Below, piece by piece: positions 47,741-57,749 of a stretch of 64,000 bases of DNA (the first letter of the stretch is position 1; every line of letters starts with the position of its first letter). Made by a program: the position numbers and the translations under genes. A model generated the notes under the pieces. The model was not told the DNA's origin. It saw only the letters and a list, made by a program, of their open reading frames with translations, and made no database searches. Origin of the DNA: Sympetrum striolatum (Eukaryota > Arthropoda > Insecta > Odonata > Libellulidae); the NCBI GenBank assembly GCA_947579665.1, contig OX388348.1, forward strand, positions 12,710,001 through 12,774,000. The letters are read 5' to 3'.

Positions 47741-48340
47741 TCCTTTGCTCTACGGAAGAATGCGAACCAAAATAATTCCCGGGGCATCGGTCACATCAAA
47801 GGGCTTCACCCTTACCCTTCCTAACCTCTAATTCGTACTCCCGACTGCCGCTCTTTAGAGGAGCACCGCAGAGGAAAAACGCAACGGGCTTTAAGCCCCG
47901 TACTTGTTTAAGGTCCGGTTTATCTCTAACGATACCTTTGTTATTAACCGTGGGACGAGCTGCTCATTTGATAGTCAACTTCAGGACCATTCCACCGGAG
48001 ATACGGGGACACAAAAAGGTTCGGAATGGCCGTAGGGGTTTCGGGGATCCCAGTCATGACGATCTCCGTCTTTCTAACTGAATTACCCGGCGAACTTTTT
48101 GTAGCTGCACCGAAAAACGAGGCCGCTCTTAACCCGGACCTACGTTTGTCAACTGTTTTGTAGCCAATAAAAAGTCCACTAGGTGGTCGCCTGCTGTGTT
48201 TACGTGGATCCATCCGCCCCCGTGTAGGTGGATGGACCGAGAGTCCCCCGATCGTTAACATTTTCCGGTGGACGTGACCTAAATGTTTGACAAGGGGGGT
48301 TTTTGCTGCAAGCAAATTTCATAAAAAGTGTACATATAAG
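47741..48340. other. GC-richer patch with a 123-codon minus-strand frame
   Basis: The open frame at 47944-48315 (minus) starts MLAAKTPLVKHLGHVHRKML and ends MSSSSHG before TAA. An acceptor-like TTGCTTGCAG overlaps its start on the minus strand. No domain is recognised. The length is unremarkable for a patch with few A/T-rich stops. It could be a terminal exon, but evidence is thin. Confidence 0.25.
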
Positions 48341-49500
48341 TAACGAGGGTATGTTAATGTATTTGATCAATGGGGCTCTCTGATGTATAGGAGTCCACGA
48401 TTAAAAAAACTGAAGTAGAGTCCAAAGCACTCTTCCAGGGGAAAAAATATCACTACGATGTGTAAGGGCCAATAGCCTCGTTTTAAGTGCAAAGGTACTC
48501 GAAAACTTCAAACAGTGTCCAAAAATACCACTAATTCGCCTCATATTACTCCCGAAATCGATAGATATACACACGAAAGTACTCAGAGAAAAAGAAAATA
48601 AAAAATCAATATTCGGAAGATCTGAATTAATCAATGCCCAGTTGAAAGAATTCCGAGAAAACCTCAACATTACTTGGTCAAATGCTCATCTCACAGGTAG
48701 ATCTGAATATTGATTGATTTACTAATCAATGCCTAGAAAAACTTCAAAGAAAAAACAAGTCCTTTACCACAATACCATTGACTACTGTTGTTTTAATTTT
48801 TACATTGAAACAGGCAAGAAGAAATAGAATTTTCTTCATGATATCGGACCAAGCTTGTGATAAAGAGTACTTTCGCAAACTCTTCTTTAAGGTATTGATC
48901 TAAAACGGGAGGTCAAGGGGAAATGGAAAAACCAATATGAGAACCAGAATCAAACTCCCTTTACATAGGTTCCTATTACTGCAATAATATTCGTTTCAAT
49001 TCTTTCTGGGAGTCTGAAACTTACATATTCCATTTATTAATCATATTTTGAGATTTAATTTGCTACGATGCCATGATTTCATCCCCTATTTGAATTGAAG
49101 TAATGTTGACATGTGTGGAAAAAGTATGTACCGATCTTCATTCAGTAGGAAGTAACAAGGTAAATTTAAAAGGTGAGGGCTTCCATTATGTACTCCGATC
49201 TGGGATCTACAAACATTGAATTTTACAATACAATATCTTGGGCTTTTACTAATAGAATAAAACTTCCATTGCACATAGAAGGGCAGCTAGAAAATATTTA
49301 ATCATTGAATTCAAGATGTACAGCACTAACCCTCATTAGTAAAGCATCAACGCAAGCTATCTTAACAGACGATGGTGTATATAATGTACTCCACTTTGAG
49401 TTAATTTACCTTTCTCTATTGTTAACTCTCACCGCTATAGGTAGATATGAATCTTACAATTGAATTTTTTTAAATGCTCACTAGTCACCCTCATTGACTC
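48341..49500. other. Unassigned AT-rich stretch
   Basis: Nothing recognised. Confidence 0.5.
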
Positions 49501-49539
49501 ATCTACACCAAATATCATTCAACTCAGGATGCAGAAGTA

Positions 49540-50130
49540 AATACACCAAAGCCAACACCAGACCTCACCACCAAAAAAGACACACCCACTCAGAACACAT
49601 ACGCACCCCGTGAGAGAAAAACAACCAACACCTGCAGAGTTAGCATGCGAACCCACCAACCCCTTGACTAATTCATTCCCGCGCCCTTTAAATTTTAAAA
49701 CTCCGACTCGGGGGGGCGCCAACCAACCCCTTGACGCTCGCAGCACACTCGACACCCAAGTTTTCACTCAATAAAAGTTGTGAACCCCCTCCGTCAACGG
49801 AAGGACAGAGAAGACGCAAACCGCAGATCGCGGGAGTGTGTGTATCAGTTGGAAAAGGGAGTCCCCCCCGAGTAGCTTCGTTCCCACGCCCTGAGACCGC
49901 AGAGGGTGGTGCCGGGAGGCGCACGCAGTGTCCTCCGTTGAACCCACGCTTTACTACGGCCATCGAAAGCACAAGTGCTCCATTACATAGGTGTGGAAAG
50001 GTGCGATAGGGGTGATGCAACGGCGTACATCCCGCAGTCAATAAACTCGGATCTTTCGCCCACGTCCGTTCTCTTTCCCCGGGCGGAGTCTTGAGATAAA
50101 GAGGGTCAGATGCGTTGGCGGCACGGGGAT
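49540..50130. other. GC-rich, CpG-containing patch
   Basis: Has G-runs (CGGGGGGGCG at 49708-49717) and C-runs. ACCAACCCCTTGAC is present twice, near 49655 and 49727. Frames of 82-117 codons overlap on both strands and are unrecognised. Confidence 0.5.
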
Positions 50131-51390
50131 GAAATTAACTTGTATGCCACCGTTCCTTTCTGGGAAATACCGCAACGTTACGTAAGTGCAGCCATGCTAG
50201 AAGAGTGACAATAAACACATTCAAAGTTTAGAGTCGTTTCTTTCTTGATTCAAACGCCAATGCACCATGCTTAGATTTGTTGACCTCGCACCCATCGAGG
50301 GGTATTTTATATTTGCTTTAAATCAGCTATAAGACACGTTTTATAACACAGATAATGATTGTTTTCACGATATTTTCCCCGACTGATAGGTTTGGAAGTG
50401 ATTTCTTAGAAAATAATTACGATAGAAACAGAAACAAAACCGTATAATTATATGAAAAAGCTAGAGAGAAAATGATTCTATGTACTGCAAATGAAATTCT
50501 TCGCTCGGAAACAAGACCATCAATTACTACATCTAATAAGGGAGAAACTTATATAGATTTAATAAATTCAAGTTGTGTTTTACTTAATAAAAAACTTGCT
50601 GCTTATCTCATAAAATATCTTCCTATATTTACAAAGGGATTTAAAGTTTTTAACCAAGTATTTTCCTAATGTTCACTTACGAGTAGGATAAGAAATTATC
50701 TACTGATTATGAAACCTGAATTAATTCATCCAATGTTATAATAATGAATAAATTGATTTGGTTAACAACTATTTATTGACACGATGCTAAGATAACAATT
50801 TCCTTGCTAAGATCAAATACTTTTCTTTCTTTTAGCATAAATGAGAACATACCGATACACAGCTCAGCCCAAAAATATATGGAAAGAGATTCAGCCATAG
50901 AAAAATAGCGATCACTGGATATAATATCTATTGATTATTTAATAAATATTACTTCTGTCCGTATGAGCTCATCGTATTCAACTGAGAAACTGACAGACAT
51001 GTAACAAACAAAGACGACTAAACCAACATAAAAACCTAGAAGACATATCATACGCCAAGTTACGTACCATTACATGGAAATTCAATACGAGAATTAAGAG
51101 GTGAAAACTAAGTTTATCATACATGAATAAGTCATCTCCTCCAAGTTAGTATTTGCGTATCCTAAAACTCAGTAAGTTCTTTTCTTTTACTAGCAAGTTT
51201 TACATTTATCCTAAACATTTTTAACACAAATATTCATAGCAAAGCTGCGGGTGCACTTTTCACTATCTCCAAGGCAACCATACGCTGAAACACTCACGTC
51301 ACCCAAACCTTTCTACCTTTCAGAAACAACAAAATATAGTAAATAAATTCCCATCGATCCTCACACCAGAAACTCAAACACCCACCACAA
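50131..51390. other. Unassigned AT-rich stretch
   Basis: Nothing recognised. Confidence 0.5.
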
Positions 51391-51960
51391 TACCCAATGC
51401 ACAACAATGCGACCGATCCCGTATTCATCTCCCATAGAACACGTTAACACATCGCGAGGCATTCCGATATTCAATCCAAAAGCGCCTTCCACTGTCTTGA
51501 ACGCTTTTAGAGATATCGCAGAAATTGAAAGCATACGTGATATTTTTCCCGCAGAACTAAAAGCGCCCCGTCGAATAAAAATTGCTTCGGGAGAGAGGTG
51601 TGGGATGAAATTTAGACGAGGGCTGAATGTAAAGCGGGGCCAACAACGGCCCCCCAAGACGAGACTCCCGCCCGGTGCATTCATCCGTTCTCTTTCCCTT
51701 TCCGCTGGCGCTGCACTCTCTTTCAAAATCCCTAAATATCTCCCAATTCCCCGCGCTCCGCTTTCCCGCCGATTATTTCGAATTTCGCCTCCCTTTCACG
51801 TCGACACTCTGCATAATTCAGCCCCCGCGCAAAGATTCAAGGGCCCCTCCATTTTTCATACCGGGTTGGGAACGTAAACGCGGATCTTGTCGCGAACTGA
51901 AAAAATTATTCGGCGGCGTAAACGGAGCGATGCTACATATGGCGGACAATTCATTTTTCG
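51391..51960. other. GC-rich patch with overlapping long frames
   Basis: Carries a 156-codon plus frame (51407-51877), a 121-codon minus frame and a 98-codon plus frame in another phase. All three phases being open at once points to low stop density, not coding. No product resembles a known family. Confidence 0.45.
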
Positions 51961-52033
51961 TCTGCGCATAAAGAACTTGCTTTCCATTATTCCTTTCGAT
52001 ATAGGCTTTAATTGTTAAATTACTTGAATATTG

Positions 52034-52227
52034 AATGGTGGCGGAGTAGCGCTTTGACCACCAAGGTCCCGGGTTCGAGTCCCAACTAGTTAGATTTTCA
52101 TGTTAGGGAATGGTTGCGAGTGCTCGTTGATTGTAATTGTTCACGTCTACCACTGTAGTTGTCCTGAAAATGGATGTTTTCGGTGACTTTAAAATAAATA
52201 TGAATAATAAAAATGAATAAATATACA
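52034..52227 (+). repeat. tRNA-derived SINE with A-rich tail
   Basis: A box TGGCGGAGTAGC at 52039-52050 and B box GGTTCGAGTCC at 52072-52082 have near-tRNA spacing. They are preceded by CCACCAAGGTCCC as in a tRNA variable/T-arm. A non-tRNA body follows (CACTGTAGTTGTCCTGAAAA), and then an A-rich tail of AAT/AAAT words at 52190-52225. The anticodon and acceptor stems do not close, so this is a SINE and not a tRNA gene. A LINE 3' end starts within 20 bp. Confidence 0.7.
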
Positions 52228-52240
52228 TTAGTTAGTAGTT

Positions 52241-52440
52241 CACAAGTGGATACCAAAATATGTAAAAGGATCAAGAAGAAGACCTAAGGACAGGTGGAAT
52301 AGGGATATCATCAAGTACTTAGGTGTAACGTGGCAACGAGAAGCTCAGAACAGAGAAAATTGGAAAGTACTAGGGGAGGCCTACATCCGACGTCGGATTG
52401 AAAATGGCTGATGATGACGATGATAGTCTTTTTGAAAAGG
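52241..52440 (+). pseudogene. LINE ORF2 C-terminus and 3' end
   Basis: In frame from about 52247 to the TGA at 52408-52410 the plus strand encodes KWIPKYVKGSRRRPKDRWNR, DIIKYLGVTWQREAQNRENW, and KVLGEAYIRRRIENG then stop. The RRPKDRW..DI...LGVTW...AQNR..WK...EAY pattern is the standard tail of many insect non-LTR reverse-transcriptase proteins. A (GAT)n-like run (GATGATGACGATGATAG) follows the stop, as in LINE 3' ends. The rest of ORF2 is absent: a strongly 5'-truncated insertion. The frame is uninterrupted, so the copy is relatively young. Confidence 0.8.
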
Positions 52441-54204
52441 TAAACAACGGCATGTTTTCTATAATAGGCAAAATTTAAATGGAAAACCGGACTTTCAAGC
52501 TCTTCTGGTAAAGATATATGTATTAACGTATTTCTGTGAGACATTTATTGACATTGACAAAATAGTACATTACACGCATAAAATTCTCATTCAAATTTAT
52601 ATCAATTGATGGAATAGGGTTCCATTCACAACGAAGATGAAGACGTAAATTTTTGAATTTGCAGCAGCATAGTTTATACCATGTATTTCTAGCAATATTT
52701 TAGGCAATCATTTAAGTTACTGTTTACCTTGGATGTATAAAAATCTTACAATGCAAGGAAGAAGACGAAACAAGGGATATTAGTTGACATAACATTTCCC
52801 TCCAACAGAATCTAAATCGACTCAGCATGGTAGTATTTAGGTTAGAATGCTAGCCAAGATAGTGGGAGTATTGTCGCTATTTTTCCCTTTTGTTTATCCT
52901 AGAGTGTTCAAGATGCACTCCTAGCAGTAAGATGCCTACTTTCCTTCGTCCTTGAGAAGATTTTCAGAATATTATTTCAGTGTTTTATTAATCTAACACA
53001 AATAGTAGGTATTTTATAAGAATAAAGGTAGTCTTGGTACAGTATATGAAACAACGCAAACTTAATAACTTTCTCAGATGAGAATTATATATGTGAAAGA
53101 TATTAAGTGTGCATTGTTTAAATTATTGTGTCCCCCTTCGACTAACTTGAGCTTGAACATATCAGATTGAGTCACGGTACAGTAGGGAACCAAAATGAAG
53201 CAGTAGGCCAAGGATAAACCCCCAGAATGCACCACGAATAAATCACATTTCCAAGCCACGCATACGCAAATATGAATGGCAAAACCTAAGAGAATACTTC
53301 CACATTCACTCCGTCGAACAAAACGTGCGAAACGGCGTGACTTCGGCTAAATTTATGCTCAACGAGCGGCAGCAAAATTTCTAACATGAGATTTCAGCGA
53401 TTCTGCTTTTCTCACGGTAATTATAAGGCAGAACTTAGAACACAATACCCTTGAAGGGTTATGCTCGAGCAATAAAAAGCAGCACTATCTCTAAATCTAC
53501 GGCGTCGACGGACTAGTTCACCTCTAAGCGTCTGCATGATGAATACCTTCCCACCGCTCGCTTCCAATCGCTCTCACAGCCGCATCCCTTTCAAATTCCT
53601 AAGCGTTTGACATTTAACACTCTATCCATCCTTGGATCCTCTTCATCAAGGAGCATCACATCAAGGTGCAAAACAAGGTACAACACATATGGACTTGCCA
53701 CTAAGCTTCAAAATACACAATACTCATGCGTTTGTTTTACCTGGGGCCTAAGAAAATGTAATCACATTTCACGCAACTACAGACAATTATCCTTCCTCAA
53801 GCGTAATGAAAGAAATTTGGAACACCGGCACTAATCAATTCAAAGGCTTAAAATCTCCAACAGCCGTATTTGTCGGCGTTCCTCGTCTCTTTCACCGGTA
53901 TTCGGAAAAAAACAAGAAAGGATCACTGCGCAAGAACACCCAATGCGCATTTTTAAAGAGATGCTTTCATCTTCAAGGGTGAATAAGTACTTGGTACAAA
54001 ACACTTATTAATTCTTATTTGCATTTATTCTATTTGCTCTCTATCTTTGTATTTTTGGGGTTGTATGTATTTTAATAGCTGCATAGTCTAAGCTTTTACT
54101 TTAATATTTGTATATGACCGTATTTTAATTTTGTATAACATTGTATTTGATTTTAGTATACATTTTTATTTGGTTTCGTTATGCGGGTATGTATATGTAC
54201 AGAG
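52441..54204. other. Unassigned stretch
   Basis: Nothing firm recognised. The 75-codon frame at 53607-53834 is unassigned. Confidence 0.5.
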
Positions 54205-54425
54205 GGGAAGACAAAGACGAAAGTTGTTGGATGACAAAAAGTGCGGGGTTAACTATAAGGAAACGAAGGAGATGGCGCTTAATAGGGATTTTTAAGTGTA
54301 CATGAACCTATCAAAAGGTAAAGCAATAATGTATATATGTATGCCATTTGTATTTTTAACATTTGTACGTAAATTTATAATGGAAGATGGGACTTAAAAA
54401 TCCCAACTTCGCCAAATAAAGTACT
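54205..54425 (+). pseudogene. LINE ORF2 C-terminus with 3' tail
   Basis: In frame from about 54215 it encodes RRKLLDDKKCGVNYKETKEM and ALNRDF before TAA at 54293-54295. This closely matches the remnant at 43388. The 3' part has ACATGAACCTATCAAAAGGT followed by AAAGCAATAATG, shared with 54.95 and 61.3 kb. It ends with GGGACTTAAAAATCCCA (54389-54405) and CCAAATAAAGTACTATACTA, a plausible LINE 3' terminus. Confidence 0.7.
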
Positions 54426-54434
54426 ATACTAATA

Positions 54435-54695
54435 ATGATAACTCTTCAACATTTACATCCTTTTCTCTACATCTCATCCTATCTCCTTCCTCTGTTTCTC
54501 TCTGCCTTTCTCTTCCTGATCGTATTCATACCCCCTGAAATCCCCTCCTATCCAATATCTTTCCATTTGCATCTCCTCTCATATTCCCCACAATACGATC
54601 CAATCTTTTCTTCCATTCCCATCTTATCCCGCATAACATCTCACCTCCAGCTTACTTCGCCTTCTGGTTCCCCTTACACACTTCATTCTACATAA
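54435..54695 (+). other. Pyrimidine-rich tract
   Basis: Dominated by C and T on the plus strand (TCCTTCCTCTGTTTCTCTCT). The 86-codon frame here is a Ser/Pro/Leu/Ile-rich shadow of that bias. Confidence 0.6.
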
Positions 54696-54939
54696 AACAC
54701 GATTATTTACTTATACTGGTACACAAACACCATTCATGTATTGTACGTACAACAGGGAAAGCAAATGATGATAAGAGTCTAAATAGAGGGATGAAATCTA
54801 CAACCAGCAAAACAAATAGCATTAAAAAGTGATTAATGAGGTAGATAAACCTACTTAAGGGTACACCACTTATGGATATATGTAACACTTATGTGTGTAA
54901 AACTTATGTAATTTTCTATTTAAAGGTAGACTACTTACG

Positions 54940-55080
54940 TAGACCATGTTAGATGACATAAAAGGTGGAGAAGGCTACCAAGAAACGATAATAATTTTGT
55001 TGAATATAGATTTATAAGACACATGAACGTAACGAAAGATAGAGCACTAATGTGTATATGATATGAGAAAATTGCTGAAT
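54940..55080 (+). pseudogene. LINE ORF2 C-terminus, second nearby copy
   Basis: From 54946 it encodes MLDDIKGGEGYQETI and ends at TAA 55015-55017. ACATGAACGTAACGAAAGAT and AGAGCACTAATGTGTATATG follow. Same family and orientation as 54.2 kb, about 0.73 kb to the right, so either a tandem duplication or two truncated insertions. Confidence 0.65.
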
Positions 55081-56640
55081 TTTAACCTGCAACATGAATG
55101 ACGACAAACGTCTTTAAAAGCAGAATGCAATTATTTACTAATACGAAATAAGTGTTCTAATGAGTTTAGAAATATAGATAGGATGGATAAATGTGGAGTA
55201 AATAGGATAGTATACATTATAATATATTATTAATTACATAGATACATGTGCAACTTAGTATCGGAAACTTCAAATTAGTACACATAAAAATACTCATAAA
55301 TTACATCAATATATATCTATCAAGGTAAGCATGTAACTCATCTATTCCCAAGTCTGAACCATACTTTCCTTTCCCTGCTTATACATCTCACTTCAGGGGT
55401 TTCCCTTCATCTTCCCGTACATTTACTTCCCTTCTTTAGATTCACGACGAAAATTCAATTACGCAAACACGTAATTTCTATTTAAAGCGTTAAAGCGTTG
55501 GAGAGAGAGCGATTTAACTTTATTCCTACAAACCCAACTATTTACTCACAGAGGATTTAAAGTCGCATTGAGTACCGAATGCACGACCTACTTCTTGTGA
55601 ATGTTTCATTACCTGCCAACCCCTCCGCCGAATTCACTGTCATTTCTACCCTCCCCGTACACTTCATCCCTCTCCCCCTAGTTCCATATACGCTAGCAAA
55701 TTCCGCCCCTGAATATAAGGAGAGTCTTTCAAAATCTCCAAATTAAACTGATGGAATTCGCTTGCCTGTCAGTTTCATTTCGCCTCAATCTCTGTCATCA
55801 TCCTTCTTTTACTCCCCTTCACACTTTCTTCTTCCCTCCATTCCTGTTATTCAGATGAAATCCGGTAGCAGCGATGTACCGTAAACGATTCTAAAACAGG
55901 TCTTAAATAAGTAAAGGCATAACAGCACTTATCCCTTCCATATGCAAGCTAGTAAGAATCTAATTTATATAACATGAGTTTAAGTTTAACGCAATATCTG
56001 CCATTTAATTGTAATTTCATTTCTACATTCATTCATACAAAATTGTTGTATTATAGTTTGATAGGTGTAATTTCGAAGTTGATTTCTTGTATATTGTAAT
56101 TTTTCATTCTTTGTATACTTAAATTTTAAATAAATTTATTAAACATAATTAAAACTTTAAATTAGATAAATCCTGATTTATTATTTCCATTGATTTATTT
56201 CTGTTTATTGTGTCTAGAACAAAAATCAAAATCTTGGCAATAATCTAAATTAATAACAAAATCCATTGTAGAAAGATATATTTTTTGAATGAAAAGTAGT
56301 AAAAACAGCTCATCTAATGTTTTACGGGTTTCTTGAACTGAAAATGAATAACTGTTGCTTAGAAATTATAAAACGCAAAATAATTTTTCACATAGAAATC
56401 TTTGACTCACTATTAGATAAGAAAAAGATCGAATATACGTTAACTAGTTCCCAATATTTTCAACATCAGCGAAATACGTAAAAGTTTCGTTTCTGCAACT
56501 TTGCAATTATTACAAGTATTAGACACGTAAACCTGCGAATACCAGTACATTATTTCCCAGTAATTCCAACATCAGTAAAATTTTCGAAACTTTGCTATCC
56601 ATTAAGCGTATATTCAACCTACCTTAAACACCACTTTTCA
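55081..56640. other. Unassigned stretch
   Basis: Nothing recognised. 55360-55860 is pyrimidine-rich on the plus strand. Confidence 0.5.
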
Positions 56641-57120
56641 GGCATCTTTAAAATTCAGACGCCGTTTATTCGCCCCTCCACCTCCAAGGAGACTCGCCCA
56701 TCGCGTTTCATCTCCTACACCTTTTTCCAGTCCGGCTAATGCATCCTAAACACACCCGTTTAGAGAGAGAGAGCCCGTTGCTCAAAAGTCTCTGTTTCAC
56801 TTGAAACAAAGAAGACTCCTTCTTCGCTGTCCCCACCCTTTCGTGACCCCTCCTCGGCGTCACATCGATGACCCTCGGGCACCCTTTCCCAACACGCCCC
56901 CCCGTCCGCGCCGCTCTCCAAACCCTGCCGTGTTGACACACTGTGAAATTAAAACGCGAGAACAAAACTACGGCGAGGGGGGGCACGCGCCTTGGCTAGC
57001 AGATCCTCTCTTTCAACGAAGAATGCGCTGGGGGCGAGGCCTCAGGTCCGATATGCCCGGAGTTTGCGTAGGGAGAAGAAAGAGAGGGGATTTGGAACAC
57101 GTGGGAGATGATGGGTGAAT
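56641..57120. other. GC-rich, CpG-containing patch
   Basis: Contains C-runs (CACGCCCCCCCGTCCGCG) and G-runs near 56970-57050. Frames of 92-112 codons on both strands are unrecognised. Confidence 0.5.
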
Positions 57121-57290
57121 TGAAACATCCCCCTGTTTGGTGATATAAATATGGATAAATCGGGGGTGGTTGAAAGAGCGAGGATTAGGTGCGACCCGGA
57201 AGTTTTTGTGGTGTATCACTTCGTGCGGGGGGAGTTTTTGAAAGAGTGAGGAATTTTTATCTGCATTGAGAACGCCATTTAAAAAAGGGT

Positions 57291-57345
57291 GGCCATTTGT
57301 GAAAAAGTAGCCATTTGTAAAAAGGTAGCTATTTGAAAGTATGAA
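57291..57345. repeat. 18-bp repeat, three copies
   Basis: GCCATTTGTGAAAAAGTA, GCCATTTGTAAAAAGGTA and GCTATTTGAAAGTA start at 57292, 57310 and 57328. Confidence 0.85.
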
Positions 57346-57665
57346 AGACACGGTAGGGGGAAAACCTTATTCGAGATGATATCTTGTTTCCATTGGGAAG
57401 AAATTTTCGATCCCTTCCCTGCTAATGGAAGGAAGTTTAAGAACATCATTTTTTTAAATCGGCTTGTAAGATGTAAATAGTTGTAAAGATTTGTAAAAAA
57501 GAAGCATTTTAAAGTGTTAAAAGACGCGAAAGGGGAAAAAATTATTCGAGAAGGAAGATGATATCTTGTTTCTAATGGTAGGAAATGTTCAATCCCTTCT
57601 CTGCTCATGAAAGGAAGTGAAAGAAGAAAAATATCGGCTGTTAAGATCTGCATAATTGTAAAAAT
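57305..57665 (+). repeat. ~180-bp tandem duplication
   Basis: ATTTGTAAAAA starts at 57313 and 57489 (176 bp apart), and GATATCTTGTTT at 57378 and 57560 (182 bp apart). Further shared words are AAAGAC.CG, TTATTCGAGA, AATCCCTTC / GATCCCTTCCCTGCT, and GGAAGT. A 156-codon minus-strand frame spans it, but the two copies are read in different phases, so the frame is accidental. Confidence 0.85.
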
Positions 57666-57749
57666 TCTATAAATGTTGTATGTGGTCATAGTAGTGTTGT
57701 GTACGGTAAATATTACATTTTCAGTAAATAAAATTAAGCTAATTAACAT

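Noticed and set aside
51361..51971. Overlapping frames of 156, 121 and 98 codons
   Set aside because: Several phases on both strands are open at once in a GC-rich patch, as expected from few stop codons. No product is recognisable.
57279..57749. 156-codon minus-strand open frame
   Set aside because: It spans a ~180-bp tandem duplication whose two halves are read in different phases, so the peptide is not a conserved protein. The composition is low-complexity.
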